Below, in pieces: positions 27,715 through 36,371 of a stretch of 64,000 nucleotides of DNA. Each line of letters begins with the position of its first letter. Positions within the stretch are counted from its first letter, which is position 1. The stretch is taken from the NCBI RefSeq assembly GCF_026967795.1, contig NZ_JAPVBH010000001.1, forward strand, positions 609,028 to 673,027, in the 5' to 3' direction. The notes under the pieces are model-generated. The model was not told the DNA's origin. It did no database searches and was given only the letters and a program-made list of their open reading frames with translations. Source of the stretch: Modestobacter sp. VKM Ac-2986 (GTDB lineage Bacteria > Actinomycetota > Actinomycetes > Mycobacteriales > Geodermatophilaceae). The position numbers and the translations under genes are program-made.

Positions 27715-28598
27715 TCATCTGGCCGGTCGTCGCCGTGGTGGGCTTCGTCGTCATGGCCGCCCTCGTCGTGGCCCTCGCGCAGAGCTCGACGGCGCGGTAC
27801 GAGTTCGAGCGCAACCAGGTGCAGCGCAACCAGCTGCCGGGGCAGCGCACCCGGGTCGAGGCGCCGGCGCTCGCCACGGCCGGTGCGGTCGTCGGGTCGG
27901 CCGAGGCTGCCGGTCCTGCGGCCAACGAGGTCGCCCCGATGGCCCTCCCGGTGCAGGAGCCGCGGACCGACCAGGAGGCGCGGACGGCCGGCCTGGCCGC
28001 CCACCCCGCCGGCAAGCGCGTCGCCGACCACGGACCGGCGGCCTGGTGGCTGGTCGCGGAGTCCGAGGAGCGCCCGGGGGAGCAGCTCGTGTCCGGGCCG
28101 TTCGCCGACCGGATCGAGGCCGAGTGGGCCGGCCTGACCGGTGCCGGCCAGCCGGTGCACGGGGTCCGTCGCGCCGACGGCCGTGTGGTGCGCCGCCAGC
28201 TGCCCGAGGAGCGGGCCTGGCTGTCCGACCTCAGCGACCAGCTGGACCGGCTGCCCGCCGAGTGGGACCACGACTTCGCCGACGACGACGAGCTGGTGAC
28301 GCTGGTCGTGGAGGTGGCGTCCGCACTGGTGGAGTCCGGGCTGTCGCTGCACGACTGCGTGGGGGACGAGACCGCCGGTGGCGTGTGCCTGAGCCCGGAG
28401 CCGGGTCGCCCGGGCATCGTCGTCAGCTGGCACCAGCACCACCGGGCGAGCTCGGCGGACGTGCGCTCGGCCGAGGCGCACGACGCGGTGCAGGCCGCGA
28501 TGAACCTGGCGCTGGCCGAGTGCCTGCTCCAGCTGGGCTTCGAGGTCGAGCCGTTCGGGAACTCGGGCTGCTCCCTGGTGGTGCTCGGCAGCAGCTGA
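27711..28598 (+). CDS. Membrane-anchored protein of unknown function
   Basis: 295 residues from a GTG that overlaps the upstream stop. An N-terminal membrane helix (about 2-24), then a charged stretch and a disordered region to about 100, then a soluble domain of about 190 residues with two Cys (HDCVGDE, GVCLSP) and a strongly acidic DFADDDELVTLV. The N-terminal 33 residues are about half identical to those of the 59-residue protein at 40204-40383 (W-P-x-V ... GFVV ... ALVV ... ST-x-RYE-x-E). No function is known. Confidence 0.78.
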   Translation: MIIWPVVAVVGFVVMAALVVALAQSSTARYEFERNQVQRNQLPGQRTRVEAPALATAGAVVGSAEAAGPAANEVAPMALPVQEPRTDQEARTAGLAAHPAGKRVADHGPAAWWLVAESEERPGEQLVSGPFADRIEAEWAGLTGAGQPVHGVRRADGRVVRRQLPEERAWLSDLSDQLDRLPAEWDHDFADDDELVTLVVEVASALVESGLSLHDCVGDETAGGVCLSPEPGRPGIVVSWHQHHRASSADVRSAEAHDAVQAAMNLALAECLLQLGFEVEPFGNSGCSLVVLGSS

Positions 28599-28705
28599 GC
28601 CCGGGGGGAGGAGGTGCCGCCGTGACCGGGGGCGAGGTCACGGCGGCGCCCACCGCAGGGGACCGGCCGAGCACGGTCGGCCGGTACGGCCCCCACGCCC
28701 GGGCC

Positions 28706-30394
28706 TCAGTGGGCGTCGGCCCAGGACCGGACGGCGGCGACGTCGAGCGGGAAGTCGACGGGGAAGGACCCGAACAGCAGCCGGCCGGCCTCGGCCGCGG
28801 CGGTGCGCACCACTGCGCCCACCTCGTCGGCGAGCTCGGCCGGGGTGTGCACCACCACCTCGTCGTGCACGAAGAACACCAGGTGCGGGCGCCCGGTGAG
28901 CTCGCCGGACCCCAGCCGCCACAGCCGGTTGCGGAGGTCGGCCAGCCAGCACAGCGCCCACTCGGCACCGGTGCCCTGGACGACGAAGTTGCGGGTGAAC
29001 CGGCCCCACGACCGGCGCTCGCGCCCGCGGTCCTCGACCGACTGGCCGCCGTCGGGCTCCTCACCGGCGGGCACCGCCCACGCGCCGGTGGGCAGCGGCG
29101 ACCCGCGGCCGAGCAGCGTGTGCACCACCTCGCCGCGCTCCCCGGCGCGTGCGGCCTCCTCGACCAGCCCGATCGCCCGCGGGTAGCGGCGGGTCAGCCC
29201 CGGCATCATCCGGCCGCTCTCGCCCCGGGTCGCGCCGTACATCGCCCCCAGCATCCCGATCTTGGCCTCCGCCCGGGTCGCGACCGCCCCGCTGTCGACC
29301 ATGCCCTGGTACAGGTCGGCAGCACGCGCGGCCTCGGCCATCACGGTGTCGCCGCTCATCCCGGCCAGCACCCGCGGCTCCAGCTGCGCGACGTCGGCCA
29401 CCACGAACAGCCACCCGTCGTCGGCCCGGGCGGCCGGGCGCACCGGCGCGGGCACCGACAGCGCCCCACCGCCGGAGGACGCCCACCGGCCGGTGACCAC
29501 GCCGCCGGGCAGCCAGGTGGGCCGGAACCGGCCGTCGGCCACCCAGGTGTCCAGCCACGCCCAGCCGTTCGCGGCCAGCAGACGGGAGAGCTTCTTGTAC
29601 TCCAGCAGCGGGCCCACCACGGGGTGGTCGACCTGCTCCAGCGTCCACGAGCGGGTGTCGGCCACCGGCAGCCCTGCGGTCTGCAGCGCCCGGAGCAGGT
29701 CCGGCGGGGAGTCGGGGTTGAGGTCGGGGGCGCCCAGTGCGGCCCGGATGTCGGGCACCAGCCGCTCCAGCCCGGCCGGCCGGGCACCGCGCACCGGCCG
29801 CGGGCCCATCAGCTCGGTCAGCAGCCGGTCGTGGACGTCGGCCCGCCACGGCATCCCGGCGTGCGTCATCTCCGCCGCGACCAGCGCCCCGCCCGACTCC
29901 GCCGCCAGCAGCAGCCCCAGCCGCGCCCGCTGCGGCGAGGCGGCCACGGTCGCCTGCTGCCGCTCGTGCTCCGCGGCGGGGTCGAGCCCGTCGGCCGGGT
30001 CGTCGAGCGGGAAGAGCGCCGGCTCGGCGGCGGACACCGGCTCGAGGGAGTCCCAGCCCGCGGTGTCCGGGCCGGCCAGCAGCGCCTGGTCGGCGAACGG
30101 GGAGCGCCGCAGGACCGCGTGGGCCAGCCGCAGGTCGGTGCAGCGCTCCACCCGGACCCCGGCGGCCAGCAGCTGCGGGTACCAGCGCGTCGTGTCGTCC
30201 CAGACCCAGCGCGGGCTGGCGGGCTCCCGGGCGGCCACGAACCGCGGCAGCCCACTGGCCGGCACCTCGATCAGCCCCACGGTGCGGCCGTCGGCGGACA
30301 GGTCGCGGGCGACCACCACGTCGGGCCCGCGCCGGGTCAGCAGCACCCGCGACACCGCGTCGCCGGCCGCGCGCCCGGGCAGCTCGACGGTCAC
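28706..30394 (-). CDS. Family A DNA polymerase without 5' nuclease domain
   Basis: 562 residues from GTG at 30394 with GGGCGAG nine bases upstream; a GTG at 30412 is the alternative. The polymerase motifs are intact: motif A ADVAQLEPRVLAGMSGD, motif B RAEAKIGMLGAMYG (R-x3-K-x7-YG) and motif C VFFVHDEVVV. The 5'-3' nuclease of PolI is missing. The N-terminal third (about 1-180) occupies the place of the proofreading domain, but the DEDD residues are not obvious. Actinobacteria carry such a second PolA-like protein in addition to PolI; a repair role is likely. Convergent with the membrane gene before it and divergent from the exosortase operon. Confidence 0.92.
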   Translation of the reverse strand: MTVELPGRAAGDAVSRVLLTRRGPDVVVARDLSADGRTVGLIEVPASGLPRFVAAREPASPRWVWDDTTRWYPQLLAAGVRVERCTDLRLAHAVLRRSPFADQALLAGPDTAGWDSLEPVSAAEPALFPLDDPADGLDPAAEHERQQATVAASPQRARLGLLLAAESGGALVAAEMTHAGMPWRADVHDRLLTELMGPRPVRGARPAGLERLVPDIRAALGAPDLNPDSPPDLLRALQTAGLPVADTRSWTLEQVDHPVVGPLLEYKKLSRLLAANGWAWLDTWVADGRFRPTWLPGGVVTGRWASSGGGALSVPAPVRPAARADDGWLFVVADVAQLEPRVLAGMSGDTVMAEAARAADLYQGMVDSGAVATRAEAKIGMLGAMYGATRGESGRMMPGLTRRYPRAIGLVEEAARAGERGEVVHTLLGRGSPLPTGAWAVPAGEEPDGGQSVEDRGRERRSWGRFTRNFVVQGTGAEWALCWLADLRNRLWRLGSGELTGRPHLVFFVHDEVVVHTPAELADEVGAVVRTAAAEAGRLLFGSFPVDFPLDVAAVRSWADAH

Positions 30395-30487
30395 CGACGC
30401 AGTCTCGCCCACGGGTCCGACACGGCCACCGCGGCTGCCGGCACCGCGCCGTCCCGGGCACCGCCGGCAGCCCGGCGAGCGGGCGCT

Positions 30488-30514
30488 CAAGAGCCTGCGG
30501 CGGGATGCCGATCA
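30488..30514 (+). promoter_or_regulatory. Possible FliA/WhiG-type promoter of the exosortase operon
   Basis: GCCGATCA at 30507-30514 matches seven of eight bases of the sigma-28 class -10 element (GCCGATAA). CAAG at 30488-30491, 15 bases upstream, is a weak match to the -35 (TAAA). It ends about 60 bases before the first start codon. Geodermatophilaceae have motile cells, so a flagellar-type sigma factor could link the operon to cell type. This is inference from a short motif. Confidence 0.3.
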
Positions 30515-30574
30515 CCACCGAGTACCGGAGCTGACCAGCACCGGGACACCACCACCGCCCGGAGAGGACCCGTC

Positions 30575-32059
30575 GTGCCCGCAGTGCCCGCGGTCGTCGA
30601 GAGCCCGTCCGACGTCCCGTCGGTCGGCTCCCACACCGACCGCCCGGAGGCCCGGATCGGCGCGCTCGTGGTCTACGTGCTGCTCGCGGTGACCGCGTTC
30701 CTGTTCTTCGGCGTCGACCGGACCCTCGGCGTGGTCGCCGGCGCCATCAACGTCGTCTTCGCCGTCTTCTTCTGCCGGCACCTGGCCTTCGCGGTCTCCG
30801 CGGCCCGCTGGGCCGAGGCCGACCTGCTCGCCGCCGACGTCGACCTGGAGGGCTACACGCCCCCCGTCGCGGTGTTCGTCGGCTGCAAGAACGAGGAGCT
30901 GGTCGTCGACGGGATGATCCAGGCGCTGTTGGCCCTGGACTACCCGGCCGACCGGCTCCAGCTCGTCGTCGTCGACGACGGGTCCGACGACGGCACCGGA
31001 CCGCGCCTGGACGCCTGGGCTGTGCGCGAGCCCCGGCTGCGGGTCATCCACCGGCCGGCGGGCTCGGGCGGCGGCAAGTCCGGCGCCCTCAACGAGGCGC
31101 TGCGCACCGTCGAGGCCGAGGTCGTCCTGGTCTTCGACGCCGACCACGAGCCCGACCCCAACGCCCTGCGCCGCCTGGTGCGGCACTTCCGCGACCCCTC
31201 CGTGGGCGCGGTGATGGGCCGCTGCGTCATCCGCAACGGCCACGACTCCTCGCTGGCTTCGGTCGTCTTCGTCGACTACCTCTCCGGCTACCTGGTCAAC
31301 GAGTACGGCCGCCAGGCGATGTTCGAGCTGCCGGCCTACGGCGGCGCGAACTGCGCGGTGCGGATGTCGACGCTGCGGTCGCTGGGCGGGTGGAACCCGA
31401 ACACGGTCACCGAGGACACCGACCTGACCCTGCGGGTGCTGCTGTCCGGGCAGCGGGTCCGCTACGACGTCTCGGCCGTCGACTACGAGGAGGCCGTGGT
31501 CACCGCGCGCCGCTTCTGGACGCAGCGGTACCGCTGGGCCCGCGGCCACCAGAAGTGCATGCGCGACTACTGGCGTCCGATGATGCGCTCGCGGCACCTG
31601 ACGGTGCTGGAGAAGGCCGAGTCGATGATGTTCCTGCTGACCTACCACGTCCCGGTGCTCTCCGGGATCGGCCTGCTGCTCACCGTGCTGCGCGCCTTCG
31701 GCATCGGCGACCTGCCGCTGATCGGGCTGCTGCCGCTGTCGATGCTGCTGTTCGTCGGCCCGCTCGCCGAGCTGAGCGTGGGCCTGCTGGTCAGCCGGGT
31801 CGAGCGGCGGGCGGCCTGGCAGCTGATCGGCTTCCTGCCCTCCTTCGCGTTGTCGATCTGGATCACCACGCGGGCCTACCTGGACGGGATGCTCGGCCGC
31901 CCCTACACGTGGGTGAAGACCACCCGCTCCGGCGCGACCTCCACCCTGGCCCCGGTCGCCGTCCCGCTGCCACTGCCCCTGCCGCCGGTCGAGGGCGCCC
32001 GCCCCCGGTCCTTCGCGGTCGCCGGCACCGACGCCGGGACGGTGGGTCCCCGTGGCTGA
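30575..32059 (+). CDS. Processive family 2 glycosyltransferase (cellulose/hyaluronan synthase type)
   Basis: First of seven overlapping genes. 494 residues from GTG at 30575 with GGAGAGGA upstream. Two membrane helices (about 28-46 and 50-68) precede the catalytic GT2 domain. All processive-synthase motifs are present: VDDGSDD (133-139), DADH (188-191), TEDTD (279-283) and QRYRW (317-321). Two to three more membrane helices follow from about 345. It should polymerise a sugar at the membrane and extrude the chain, from a UDP-sugar probably linked to the epimerase and deacetylase in the same operon. The tail is Pro-rich. It overlaps the exosortase gene by eight bases. Confidence 0.93.
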   Translation: MPAVPAVVESPSDVPSVGSHTDRPEARIGALVVYVLLAVTAFLFFGVDRTLGVVAGAINVVFAVFFCRHLAFAVSAARWAEADLLAADVDLEGYTPPVAVFVGCKNEELVVDGMIQALLALDYPADRLQLVVVDDGSDDGTGPRLDAWAVREPRLRVIHRPAGSGGGKSGALNEALRTVEAEVVLVFDADHEPDPNALRRLVRHFRDPSVGAVMGRCVIRNGHDSSLASVVFVDYLSGYLVNEYGRQAMFELPAYGGANCAVRMSTLRSLGGWNPNTVTEDTDLTLRVLLSGQRVRYDVSAVDYEEAVVTARRFWTQRYRWARGHQKCMRDYWRPMMRSRHLTVLEKAESMMFLLTYHVPVLSGIGLLLTVLRAFGIGDLPLIGLLPLSMLLFVGPLAELSVGLLVSRVERRAAWQLIGFLPSFALSIWITTRAYLDGMLGRPYTWVKTTRSGATSTLAPVAVPLPLPLPPVEGARPRSFAVAGTDAGTVGPRG

Positions 32060-33233
32060 CGCCGTCCTCGCGCCGCCGGTCCCGCGCCGGCTGCGCGCCA
32101 CCAGCCGGCGACAGCTGGCCGTCCTCGCCGACCTGCTGCTGGCCGGGGCGATCTGCCTGGTCGGGTACCGCTACGGCACCCACTGGCTGCAGGTCCAGGA
32201 GGCCAGCTGGGTCGTCGGGCTGCTGCACCTGTTCGGGGTGGACTCCGTCTCCGGGGTGCTGCCGACCCGCATCCTCATCTTCCGGGCCGACGGCGAGCTG
32301 CTCAACGCCGTCGTCACCGCCTCGTGCTCGTCGATCCTGTCGGTCGTCGGCCTCACCGCGCTGACCGCGTCGGTGCTGCGCAGCCGCCGCTGGCACGCGG
32401 TCGCCGGCCTGGCCGTCGCGATCGTCGCGGTGCTGGTCGCCAACCACGTCCGGCTGCTGCTGTCCACGGTGATCGGCCTGCAGTGGGGCGGCGGCTCGCT
32501 GGTGCTCTTCCACGACTGGGTGGGCACGTTGTGGAACCTCGCGGCCACCCTGGGGGGCTTCCTGCTCATGGTCTACGTCACCCTGCCTCCCAGCGTGCGG
32601 GCCGAGCAGGACGTCGCCGGCCGGCACACCGCCCGCCGTCCCAGCAGCTGGGCCCGCCCGGGGCTGGGCTACCGGCTGCCGGAGACCGACCAGACCGCAC
32701 CCGTCCAGGGACGCAACCTGGCCGGGCTCGTCCACCGCTTCCTGCTCCCGCGCCGGATCTCCCGCTGGCTGGGTGCCCGCCGAGAGACCGCCCGGATCGA
32801 CTACCGGATCGGCCACCTCCCGGTGGAGGGCCGGGTGAAGCGCGTCGGCGCCCTCGCCGCCGACGGACTGGGCGCGCACACCGCCTCGCTGCTGGCCGTC
32901 GCCACCTACGAGCAGGACGGCGCCGTCCTCGACGCCCTCGCCGACGCCATCGCCGCCCGGCAGTGGGAGCCGGTGACCAACGAGCGCGTCTCGTCGCTGC
33001 GGTTGTGGGCGCGGGGCTGGACGCTCAGCCGCGGCCTGCACGCGACCGTCGCTCCCGCCCCGGCGGCCGTCCTCCCGGCGGCCCCCGCTCCGGCGGCGGC
33101 CCCCGTCCCCGCACCGGTCGTCCCGACCGGCGTGCCGAGGCCCCCGGTGCCGCGGCGCACCGGCCCGACCCTGCGCAGCTTCGCCCGCCCCGCCCCCAGC
33201 CCGTCCGCACCCGACGCCGAGGACCCCCGATGA
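32052..33233 (+). CDS. Exosortase/archaeosortase-like transpeptidase with C-terminal extension
   Basis: 393 residues. Residues about 20-180 form a compact multi-pass core with the three catalytic residues of the family in order: Cys92 in TASCSS, Arg134 in NHVRLLL and His154 in FHDWVGT. Exosortases cleave substrates at a C-terminal sorting signal and are thought to join them to a cell-surface acceptor. After the core comes an extra soluble part (about 185-330) that I cannot assign, then a Pro/Ala-rich tail. A likely substrate is encoded four genes downstream. No sortase is present in the window. GTG start overlapping the upstream gene by eight bases, and its stop overlaps the next gene (ATGA). 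Confidence 0.88.
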   Translation: MADAVLAPPVPRRLRATSRRQLAVLADLLLAGAICLVGYRYGTHWLQVQEASWVVGLLHLFGVDSVSGVLPTRILIFRADGELLNAVVTASCSSILSVVGLTALTASVLRSRRWHAVAGLAVAIVAVLVANHVRLLLSTVIGLQWGGGSLVLFHDWVGTLWNLAATLGGFLLMVYVTLPPSVRAEQDVAGRHTARRPSSWARPGLGYRLPETDQTAPVQGRNLAGLVHRFLLPRRISRWLGARRETARIDYRIGHLPVEGRVKRVGALAADGLGAHTASLLAVATYEQDGAVLDALADAIAARQWEPVTNERVSSLRLWARGWTLSRGLHATVAPAPAAVLPAAPAPAAAPVPAPVVPTGVPRPPVPRRTGPTLRSFARPAPSPSAPDAEDPR

Positions 33234-34390
33234 GCCGCTCCCTGCACCCCTGGCCGGTCCCGCCGCCGCGCGTGGCCGTGGTGGACGTCCGCGCCCTGCC
33301 CCGCCCCGTGGTGCCGGCCGCGCCGGCGACCGCCGTCCCCGCCCCCCGGACCCCGACCCCGGCCCCGACCCCGAGCCCGACCGCGGACGTCGTCCCCGGG
33401 TCCACCGTCCTGGTCACCGGCTCGGGTGGGCCGGCCGGGGTGGCCGTGGTGCGACGCCTGGTCGCCCTCGGGCACCGGGTGGTCGCCGTCGACATCGACC
33501 CCATCGCCGCCGGCAGCGCGCTGGCCACCGTCGGGGGCGTCGTCCCCCGCGCCGACGACCCGGCCTTCGTCGACGCCCTGCTCGCGTTCGCCGCCGAGCA
33601 CGGCGCCGACGCGCTGGTCAGCACCGTCGCCGAGGAGCTGCCGGCGCTCACCGCCGCCACCGACCGGTTCGCCGCCGCCGGCCTCGCGACCTGGCTGCCC
33701 GACGTGGCCGCCGTCGACCTGTGCTGCGACAAGGCCGCCTTCGCCGTCCGGCTGGTCGAGGCCGGGGTGCGCACCCCGGCGACCGCCTCGACCGTCGAGG
33801 CCGCAGCCGACGTCCCCGGGCCGTGGATCGTCAAGCCCCGCGCGGGGCGGGGCAGCCGCGGGGTCCAGCTGCTGGACTCGGCCGCCGACGTGGCCGCGGC
33901 GATGACCGCCGACCCGGGCCTGATCGTGCAGACCCGGTTGACCGGCCGGGAGTTCACCGCCGACGCCCTCGTCGCCCGGGACGGCTCGCTGCTCACCGTC
34001 GTGCCGCGCTGGCGGGACGCCACCAAGGCCGGCATCTCCGTGCAGGGCACCACCTTCGACTCCGAGGCCGTCACCACGGTGGTCGCCGACGCGCTGGAGG
34101 CGGTCGCGCTCACCGGCCCGGCCAACGTGCAGGGCTTCGTCGCCGACGACGGCACGGTCACCGTCGTGGAGATCAACCCGCGGTTCAGCGGTGGTCTGCC
34201 GCTGACCCTCGCCGCCGGCGCCGACGTCGTCGGCACCTACCTGGCCGGGGTCCGCGAGCCGGCCGCCGAGCTGCCGCACCTGTTCTTCACCCCCGGGGTG
34301 CGGATGAGCCGCTACTTCGCCGAGACCTACACCGCCGGTGACGGCAGCCCCGTCGCCGACCCCTGCGCCGTCCCCGCGGTGACCCGGTGA
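33230..34390 (+). CDS. ATP-grasp family ligase
   Basis: 386 residues. A Pro/Ala/Thr-rich segment (1-57) is followed by a Rossmann-like pre-ATP-grasp domain with VLVTGSGGPAG and VDIDP, then the ATP-grasp fold: KPRAGRGSRGVQLL as the glycine-rich loop, LTGREFTADALV, and EINPRFSGGLPL with the metal-binding Glu and Asn. Such proteins (PylC or carbamoyl-phosphate-synthase-like) join a carboxylate to an amine. In this operon it may amidate or aminoacylate a sugar or the surface-protein linkage; that is inference. It is coupled to both neighbours by 4-base overlaps. Confidence 0.9.
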   Translation: MSRSLHPWPVPPPRVAVVDVRALPRPVVPAAPATAVPAPRTPTPAPTPSPTADVVPGSTVLVTGSGGPAGVAVVRRLVALGHRVVAVDIDPIAAGSALATVGGVVPRADDPAFVDALLAFAAEHGADALVSTVAEELPALTAATDRFAAAGLATWLPDVAAVDLCCDKAAFAVRLVEAGVRTPATASTVEAAADVPGPWIVKPRAGRGSRGVQLLDSAADVAAAMTADPGLIVQTRLTGREFTADALVARDGSLLTVVPRWRDATKAGISVQGTTFDSEAVTTVVADALEAVALTGPANVQGFVADDGTVTVVEINPRFSGGLPLTLAAGADVVGTYLAGVREPAAELPHLFFTPGVRMSRYFAETYTAGDGSPVADPCAVPAVTR

Positions 34391-35538
34391 GCCGCAGCCG
34401 GCACGTGCTGGTGCCCTTCGGCACCCGGCCCGAGGTCGTCAAGCTCGCCCCGGTGGTGGCCGCGCTGGTCGCCGCCGGGCACCGGGTGGACGTCGTGGAC
34501 ACCGGGCAGCACGCCGACGCCGCGATGGCCTCGCAGCTGCAGGAGGCCCTCGGGCTCACCCCGACCCACCGGTTCAGCCTGCCGACCGAGCCCGCGTCGG
34601 CCCGCACCGGCGCGCTGCACGCCGACGCCGCCACGGCGCTGGCCCGCTTCCGCCCCGACCTCGTCCTGGCCCTCGGCGACACCAACACCGTGCCGGCCTA
34701 CGCGCTGGCCGCCCGCGGTGCCGGCGTGCCGTTCGCGCACGTGGAGGCCGGACTGCGCAGCTACAACATGCGCAGCGTCGAGGAGGTCAACCGGCGGGTC
34801 GCCGCCGCGATCGCCCAGCTGCACCTGGCCCCGACCGCCCGGGCCGCGGACTCGCTGCTGCGCGAGGGCGTGCCCGCCGAGCGGGTGTTCGTCGTCGGCA
34901 ACCCGGTCATCGACACCCTCGTCACCCGTGGCGTCACCCCGCTCCCGGTCGCCGAGCGCGCCGGGGTGCTGGTAACCGCCCACCGCCCGACCAACGTCGA
35001 CGACCCGGTCCGGCTCGCCCGGCTGGTCGCCGTCGTCCGCGGTCTGGCCGAGCGGGTCGGGCCGGTCACCTTCCCGGTGCACCCGCGCACCACCGCCCGG
35101 CTGGCCGCCGCCGGTCTCACCGGGGCCCTCGACCACCCGGGCATCACGCTCACCGGGCCGGTCGACCACGACACGCTGATGGGCGCGCTGCGCGCGTCGG
35201 CGCTCGCGGTCACCGACTCCGGCGGCGTCCAGGAGGAGGCCGCCCACCTCGGCGTCCCGGTCGTGGTGCTGCGCTCCTCGACCCCCCGCTGGGAGGGCGT
35301 CGAGGCCGGGACGACGACGCTGGCCGGGCTGACCGACGACGGCGCCGCCGAGGCGGTGCTGGCCGCCGCCGCCGCGCACACCTCCGCCGCCGGGCAGGCC
35401 CGGGCCGCCGCGCTGCCCTGCCCCTACGGCGACGGCACGACCGGCGCGCAGGTCGCGGCGATCCTGGCCGACGAGCGCACCGACGCCCTGCTCGAGCTCA
35501 CCGAGCCCGACTTCACCGACGGCCGGCTCCCGTGGTGA
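34387..35538 (+). CDS. wecB: UDP-N-acetylglucosamine 2-epimerase (non-hydrolysing)
   Basis: Interconverts UDP-GlcNAc and UDP-ManNAc, and so supplies UDP-ManNAc to surface glycans. 383 residues, full length. Family marks are FGTRPEVVKLAPV at the N-terminus, GDTNT, HVEAGLRS and DSGGVQEEA. The usual E-E-x-N-R is present as SVEEVNRR. The HRREN motif of the standard enzyme reads HRPTN here, so the histidine is kept but two neighbours differ. GTG start inside the upstream stop (GTGA). It gives a direct clue that the operon makes a ManNAc- or GlcNAc-containing product. Confidence 0.93.
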   Translation: MSRSRHVLVPFGTRPEVVKLAPVVAALVAAGHRVDVVDTGQHADAAMASQLQEALGLTPTHRFSLPTEPASARTGALHADAATALARFRPDLVLALGDTNTVPAYALAARGAGVPFAHVEAGLRSYNMRSVEEVNRRVAAAIAQLHLAPTARAADSLLREGVPAERVFVVGNPVIDTLVTRGVTPLPVAERAGVLVTAHRPTNVDDPVRLARLVAVVRGLAERVGPVTFPVHPRTTARLAAAGLTGALDHPGITLTGPVDHDTLMGALRASALAVTDSGGVQEEAAHLGVPVVVLRSSTPRWEGVEAGTTTLAGLTDDGAAEAVLAAAAAHTSAAGQARAAALPCPYGDGTTGAQVAAILADERTDALLELTEPDFTDGRLPW

Positions 35539-36371
35539 CCGGCTGGGCCGGGCCGCCGCCGCTGGCCGTCGTCGTCGACCTCGACGACACCCTGTACCCG
35601 CAGGCCAGCTACCTGGCCGGCGCCGCCGCGGCCGTCGGTGCGGCAGCAGCCGCCGCCGGGCTGGACGGCGCCGCCGTGCACGCCGCGCTGGCCGCGGAGC
35701 TGGCCGCCGGCTCCGACACCGGCGGCACCATCGACCGGGCCCTGCTGGCCACCGGGGTCGACCCGGCGGCGCTGCCCGCGCTGCTGCCGCCGCTGGTCGC
35801 CGCGTTCACCGGCCACGTGCCCGACCGGCTGCCCACCTACCCCGGCGTCGAGGCGGCCCTGACCGCCCTCGCCGCCGCCGTCCCGCTGGCCTGCCTGACC
35901 GACGGCGCGCCGGTGGTCCAGCGGGCCAAGCTCGCCGGCACCGGGCTGGACCGGCTGCTGCCGCTGGTCGTGCTCAGCGACTCCCTCGGCGGCCGGGCCA
36001 CCCGCAAGCCCTCCCCGGCCGGGCTGCTGGCCATCGCCGCGCGGCTCGGCGTCCCGGCCGACCGGCTGCTGATGATCGGCGACCGGCCGGGCAAGGACGT
36101 CGCGGTCGCGGCCGCCGTGGGCGCCCGGGCGATCCGCGTGCGGCAGGGCGAGTACGCCGACGCGCCCGACGTCCCCGCGGCGTGGGCGGTCACCGACACG
36201 TTCCCGGAGGCGGTGACCTGCGCACTCTCCGTGATCGGCCACCCGACCGGGGACGGGCACCTCACCCGGAGGCAGGACGTCCCGGCCCGGCACTCCAGGA
36301 CAGGCGCTCTGCTGTCGATGACAGGAGCACCAGGCGACCAGGTCGCCACCGAGCCGAGGGCAGGCAGATGA
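35535..36371 (+). CDS. HAD-superfamily phosphatase
   Basis: 278 residues from GTG at 35535 (GTGA overlap; a GTG three bases earlier is possible). All four HAD motifs are visible: D15-x-D17 in VVVDLDDTLYP, CLTDGAP, Lys in ATRKPSP, and MIGDRPGKD. The cap region (about 25-100) is of the small C1 alpha-helical type. The C-terminal 35 residues after the HAD fold are basic and look disordered. It may dephosphorylate a sugar phosphate or lipid-linked intermediate of the same pathway. Its stop overlaps the surface-protein start (ATGA). Confidence 0.88.
   Translation: MTGWAGPPPLAVVVDLDDTLYPQASYLAGAAAAVGAAAAAAGLDGAAVHAALAAELAAGSDTGGTIDRALLATGVDPAALPALLPPLVAAFTGHVPDRLPTYPGVEAALTALAAAVPLACLTDGAPVVQRAKLAGTGLDRLLPLVVLSDSLGGRATRKPSPAGLLAIAARLGVPADRLLMIGDRPGKDVAVAAAVGARAIRVRQGEYADAPDVPAAWAVTDTFPEAVTCALSVIGHPTGDGHLTRRQDVPARHSRTGALLSMTGAPGDQVATEPRAGR

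Noticed and set aside
28046-30574. Open frame that runs in phase for about 2.5 kb before the GT2 start and would give a 1337-residue fusion
   Set aside because: The upstream part is antisense to the DNA polymerase and overlaps another gene in a different frame. The GT2 start at 30575 has its own ribosome-binding site.
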